The notes below the pieces were generated by a model. It ran no database searches. It was not told where the DNA came from and worked only from the letters and a program-made list of their open reading frames with translations. 8,462 nt of DNA from SAR324 cluster bacterium (GTDB lineage: Bacteria; SAR324; XYD2-FULL-50-16): assembly GCA_002401295.1 (NCBI GenBank), contig NVSR01000003.1:72617-81078 (forward strand), read 5' to 3'. Shown in pieces: positions 5,975 through 8,462 of this stretch. Position 1 is the stretch's first letter, and each line of letters begins with the position of its first letter. Made by a program: the position numbers and the translations under genes.

Positions 5975-6982
5975 ATGGCAATCAGAGTAGGAATTAATGG
6001 TTTTGGTAGAATGGGGCGACTCGCATTAAGGGCTGCATGGGAGTTCCCGGAACTTGAATTTGTTCATATCAATGAGATCGCTGGGGATGCTCACACTTCA
6101 GCCCATCTACTAGAATTTGATTCCATTCATGGCCGTTGGGATAAGAATATCACTTACACAGACAATAGCATTGAAATTGAAGGAAAAAGCATTGGATTTA
6201 GTAATGTTCCTGTTCTCGAAAACCAAGTTTGGCAAGATCAGCAAATAGATCTGATTTTAGAATGCTCAGGGAAATTTCGAACTCCCGAATCGTTGCAACC
6301 ATACTTTGACCTGGGTATCAAAAAAGTTTTGGTTTCCGCTCCCGTCAAAGAAGGAGCCCTCAACCTGATCATGGGAATCAATGATCACTTGTATCAGCCC
6401 GAGCAACATCACTTAGTAACAGCCGCCTCCTGCACGACCAATTGCATCGCACCGGTAGTCAAAGTGATTCAAGAAGGCTTGAAGATACGGCATATGATGT
6501 TCACGACTATTCATAACATCACAAATACCCAGACCATTGTGGATAAGGCCCATAAAGACCTGCGAAGAGCTAGAGCTAATAGCCAGTCCCTGATCCCTAC
6601 AACAACAGGTTCAGCCAAGGCCATCACCCAGATTTTTCCGGAATTAAAAGGGAAGATTAATGGGGTCGCCGTCCGTGTACCTCTTCTGAACGCATCTCTG
6701 ACGGATTGCACCTTTGAAGTTGAGAAAGAAACAACCATTGAAGAAGTCAATCAGCTACTAGAAAAAGCCGCTAATAGTGACTTGAAAGGCATCTTAGGTT
6801 ATGAAGAGCGCCCCTTAGTCTCCGTAGACTACAAGGACGATACTCGATCAACAATCATCGATGCTCTCTCCACCATGGTCACCAACGGCACTCAGGTCAA
6901 GATCCTGACTTGGTATGACAGTGAAGTGGGATATGTTCAACGCATGATGGAATTGGCACAAAAAATAGCGGTTTCACTATAG
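5975..6982 (+). CDS. gap: ArsJ-associated glyceraldehyde-3-phosphate dehydrogenase
   Basis: This GAPDH paralogue probably serves arsenate resistance. In the known GAPDH-ArsJ pathway the enzyme uses arsenate in place of phosphate to make 1-arseno-3-phosphoglycerate, which ArsJ exports. The 335 residues are full length. The NAD-binding GINGFGRMGR (7-16) opens the Rossmann domain. ASCTTNC (151-157) contains catalytic Cys153. His180 lies in TTIHNITNTQ (177-186), the general-base site, and this segment differs from the TVHAYT or THSYTGDQ forms of housekeeping enzymes. TTGSAKA (210-216), GVAVRVP with Arg234 (230-236) and WYDSEVGY (313-320) complete the active site. NEIAGD (33-38) has Glu where many NAD-dependent GAPDHs have Asp. 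It lies between arsR and arsJ, 13 nt before arsJ. A plain glycolytic role cannot be excluded from sequence alone, but the context strongly favours arsenate handling. Confidence 0.92.
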   Translation: MAIRVGINGFGRMGRLALRAAWEFPELEFVHINEIAGDAHTSAHLLEFDSIHGRWDKNITYTDNSIEIEGKSIGFSNVPVLENQVWQDQQIDLILECSGKFRTPESLQPYFDLGIKKVLVSAPVKEGALNLIMGINDHLYQPEQHHLVTAASCTTNCIAPVVKVIQEGLKIRHMMFTTIHNITNTQTIVDKAHKDLRRARANSQSLIPTTTGSAKAITQIFPELKGKINGVAVRVPLLNASLTDCTFEVEKETTIEEVNQLLEKAANSDLKGILGYEERPLVSVDYKDDTRSTIIDALSTMVTNGTQVKILTWYDSEVGYVQRMMELAQKIAVSL

Positions 6983-6995
6983 TCCACAGCCTCCT

Positions 6996-8216
6996 ATGAA
7001 TTCTTTAAGAAATTACGCTTTCGTCACTCTTTCCTATTGGGCTTTCACCGTGACCGATGGAGCCCTGAGGATGCTGGTACTGCTCTACTTTTATGAGCTG
7101 GGGTATCCTCCTTTAGAAATAGCCTTTCTTTTTCTATTTTACGAACTTTTCGGAGTCCTCACCAATTTACTCGGGGGTTGGATCGGTAGCCGGGTCGGGT
7201 TGAACCGAACCATGCATGCAGGTCTTGGGCTACAGGTCATCGCTCTATTGCTATTAGCTGCTGACCCCACTTGGCTGTCCGTTCCTTTTGTGATGTTTTC
7301 ACAAGCATTGTCTGGAATTGGGAAAGATTTGAATAAAATGAGTGCCAAGAGCTCTATCAAGTTATTCATACCTCAGGATCAAAGCACACAGCTCTTCAAG
7401 TGGGTTGCAATCCTCACAGGTTCCAAAAATACACTCAAAGGGGTGGGATTTTTCCTGGGTGGATTTTTATTGAAGGTTTTAGGCTTTCGCGAAACCCTCA
7501 TCTCAATGGCTGGGTTATTGGGGATAGTCCTCATCGCAACCATCCTTTTGCTACCCAGTGGACTGGGTAAGGTTAAGGCCAAGGTCAAATTCAAACAGAT
7601 CCTCTCCAAGAGCCCGGAAGTCAATTATTTATCTGCCGCCAGGATGTTCCTCTTTGGGTCCAGGGATATTTGGTTTGTGGTCGCGTTACCTATCTTCTTC
7701 CAGCAACAATTTGGTTGGTCCCATACAGAGGTTGGTAGCTTTTTTGCTTTATGGATTATCCTGTATGGTGTTGTTCAATCCTTCGCTCCCCTCTTATTAG
7801 GGAAGAGCCTTAAAGGACGCGCTCCAGATGGGAAAGATGCAACCCTTTACGTAGGCATACTCTCACTGATTGCCGGGGCTATTGCCTTGCTGTTGCCCTA
7901 TGGAGAAACGTCTTTCTTACTAGTCAGTAGCCTCTTCATCTTTGGTTTTATTTTTGCCATTAATTCATCCGTCCATTCCTATCTCATTTTGTCATATACG
8001 GATCAAGAAAATGTGTCCTTGAATGTTGGCTTCTACTATATGGCGAATGCGTCCGGTAGATTATTGGGCACGGTACTTTCCGGTGGAATCTTCCAGTACT
8101 TTGGTTTGGTTGGCTGTTTGTGGGGATCCTCCCTTTTCTTGACTCTGGCCACCCTACTTTCTACTCGATTACCTCATAGAAAAACAGTTTCTCTCACCAG
8201 TCAGGATAAAATCTAG
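6996..8216 (+). CDS. arsJ: Organoarsenical (1-arseno-3-phosphoglycerate) efflux MFS permease ArsJ
   Basis: This inner-membrane major-facilitator transporter is inferred to export 1-arseno-3-phosphoglycerate made by the upstream GAPDH; outside the cell the product breaks down and releases arsenate. The 406 residues show about twelve hydrophobic segments (roughly 10-33, 40-61, 73-89, 91-108, 148-166, 168-188, 217-238, 245-268, 283-300, 306-323, 340-366, 370-390) and a basic central loop (191-204). Family marks I recognise are YWAFTVTDGALRMLVLL (14-30), FYELFGVLTNLLGGW (48-62) and, most telling, GKDLNKMSAKSSIK (109-122). MFS-type arginines follow at GSRVGLNRT (64-72). It begins 13 nt after the GAPDH stop without a visible Shine-Dalgarno sequence (CACAGCCTCCT precedes the ATG), so translation probably depends on coupling to GAPDH. 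Two terminator hairpins follow. Gene pairing and sequence agree. Confidence 0.94.
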   Translation: MNSLRNYAFVTLSYWAFTVTDGALRMLVLLYFYELGYPPLEIAFLFLFYELFGVLTNLLGGWIGSRVGLNRTMHAGLGLQVIALLLLAADPTWLSVPFVMFSQALSGIGKDLNKMSAKSSIKLFIPQDQSTQLFKWVAILTGSKNTLKGVGFFLGGFLLKVLGFRETLISMAGLLGIVLIATILLLPSGLGKVKAKVKFKQILSKSPEVNYLSAARMFLFGSRDIWFVVALPIFFQQQFGWSHTEVGSFFALWIILYGVVQSFAPLLLGKSLKGRAPDGKDATLYVGILSLIAGAIALLLPYGETSFLLVSSLFIFGFIFAINSSVHSYLILSYTDQENVSLNVGFYYMANASGRLLGTVLSGGIFQYFGLVGCLWGSSLFLTLATLLSTRLPHRKTVSLTSQDKI

Positions 8217-8232
8217 GACAGGTATGATGCAG

Positions 8233-8264
8233 CCTCATCGAATCACAGGATGAGGTTCAAATTT
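8233..8264 (+). terminator. First terminator-like hairpin after arsJ
   Basis: CCTCATC (8233-8239) pairs perfectly with GATGAGG (8249-8255) around a 9-nt loop and is followed by TTCAAATTTT (8256-8265). It begins 17 nt after the arsJ stop. The T run is broken, so alone it may be leaky; a stronger hairpin follows. Confidence 0.55.
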
Positions 8265-8269
8265 TGGGC

Positions 8270-8308
8270 AAAAAAAAAGCTGTTTCTGAGATCAGAAACA
8301 GCTTTTTT
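8270..8308. terminator. Bidirectional intrinsic terminator between arsJ and the tRNA genes
   Basis: GCTGTTTCTGA (8279-8289) is the exact reverse complement of TCAGAAACAGC (8292-8302). The stem has A9 (8270-8278) on the left and T6 (8303-8308) on the right. Read on the plus strand it gives a stem plus U tract ending the ars operon. Read on the minus strand it gives a stem plus nine Us, ending the tRNA-Val/tRNA-Asp transcript. It lies 6 nt beyond the tRNA-Asp CCA. Confidence 0.92.
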
Positions 8309-8313
8309 AATGA

Positions 8314-8390
<77 letters not shown>

Positions 8391-8409
8391 TTCTAGATCT
8401 AAAAATTCT

Positions 8410-8462
8410 TGGTGGGCGCAACAGGGATCGAACCTGTGACCCACGGCTTGTAAGGCCGTTGC
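8410..8462 (-). tRNA. tRNA-Val (anticodon TAC), 5' part cut by the window end
   Basis: The visible 3' two-thirds contain the anticodon stem ACGGC/GCCGT with loop CTTACAA (anticodon TAC at 8450-8452) and a T arm ACAGG-TTCGATC-CCTGT. The acceptor strand TGCGCCC, discriminator A73 (8413) and an encoded CCA (8410-8412) follow. A73 agrees with valine. The D arm and 5' acceptor lie outside the window. It is 19 nt upstream of the tRNA-Asp on the same strand, probably in one transcript. Confidence 0.94.

Overview
This 8.46 kb window comes from a bacterial chromosome with a base composition that looks like the low-to-mid 40s in % GC by eye. It carries a peptidoglycan gene (ddl), two genes of the futalosine route to menaquinone (mqnB, mqnC), a ferredoxin, the tRNA-modification gene mnmG, a compact arsenate-resistance operon (arsR, a GAPDH paralogue, arsJ) and two tRNA genes. 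The futalosine route excludes the many bacteria that make menaquinone with the MenFDHCEB enzymes. It leaves groups such as Chlamydiae/PVC, Campylobacterota, some Deltaproteobacteria, Acidobacteria and Deinococci. I cannot settle the phylum. A chlamydia-like or other PVC bacterium is possible, although as I recall Chlamydiae carry a MurC-Ddl fusion, whereas Ddl here stands alone.

Layout. Positions 1-53 may hold the last codons of an upstream plus-strand gene. ddl (62-1114) and mqnB (1119-1757) follow as a tight plus-strand pair. After a pyrimidine-rich gap with a candidate promoter comes a one-cluster ferredoxin (1914-2111). A hairpin separates it from a minus-strand pair, mnmG (5153-3255) and mqnC (3262-2189), which overlap by 8 bp. 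A 344-bp divergent intergenic region (5154-5497) has a good minus-strand promoter for mnmG and a plus-strand promoter for arsR, with a perfect 8-6-8 inverted repeat on the arsR -10 box and start site. Then come arsR (5498-5836), a GAPDH (5975-6982) and arsJ (6996-8216), two terminator hairpins (the second bidirectional), a minus-strand tRNA-Asp(GTC) and a partial minus-strand tRNA-Val(TAC) cut by the window end.

How the genes work together. MqnB releases hypoxanthine from futalosine, and its product is the substrate of the radical-SAM enzyme MqnC. The two face each other across the ferredoxin gene, a plausible but unproven electron donor for MqnC. The arsR-GAPDH-arsJ operon matches the known route in which GAPDH attaches arsenate to glyceraldehyde 3-phosphate, giving 1-arseno-3-phosphoglycerate, and the ArsJ permease exports that unstable product. 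No ArsC, ArsB or Acr3 gene is present here, so within this window arsenate handling rests on the GAPDH-ArsJ pair. The system is described in other bacteria; its regulatory layout and its host here are the points worth checking.
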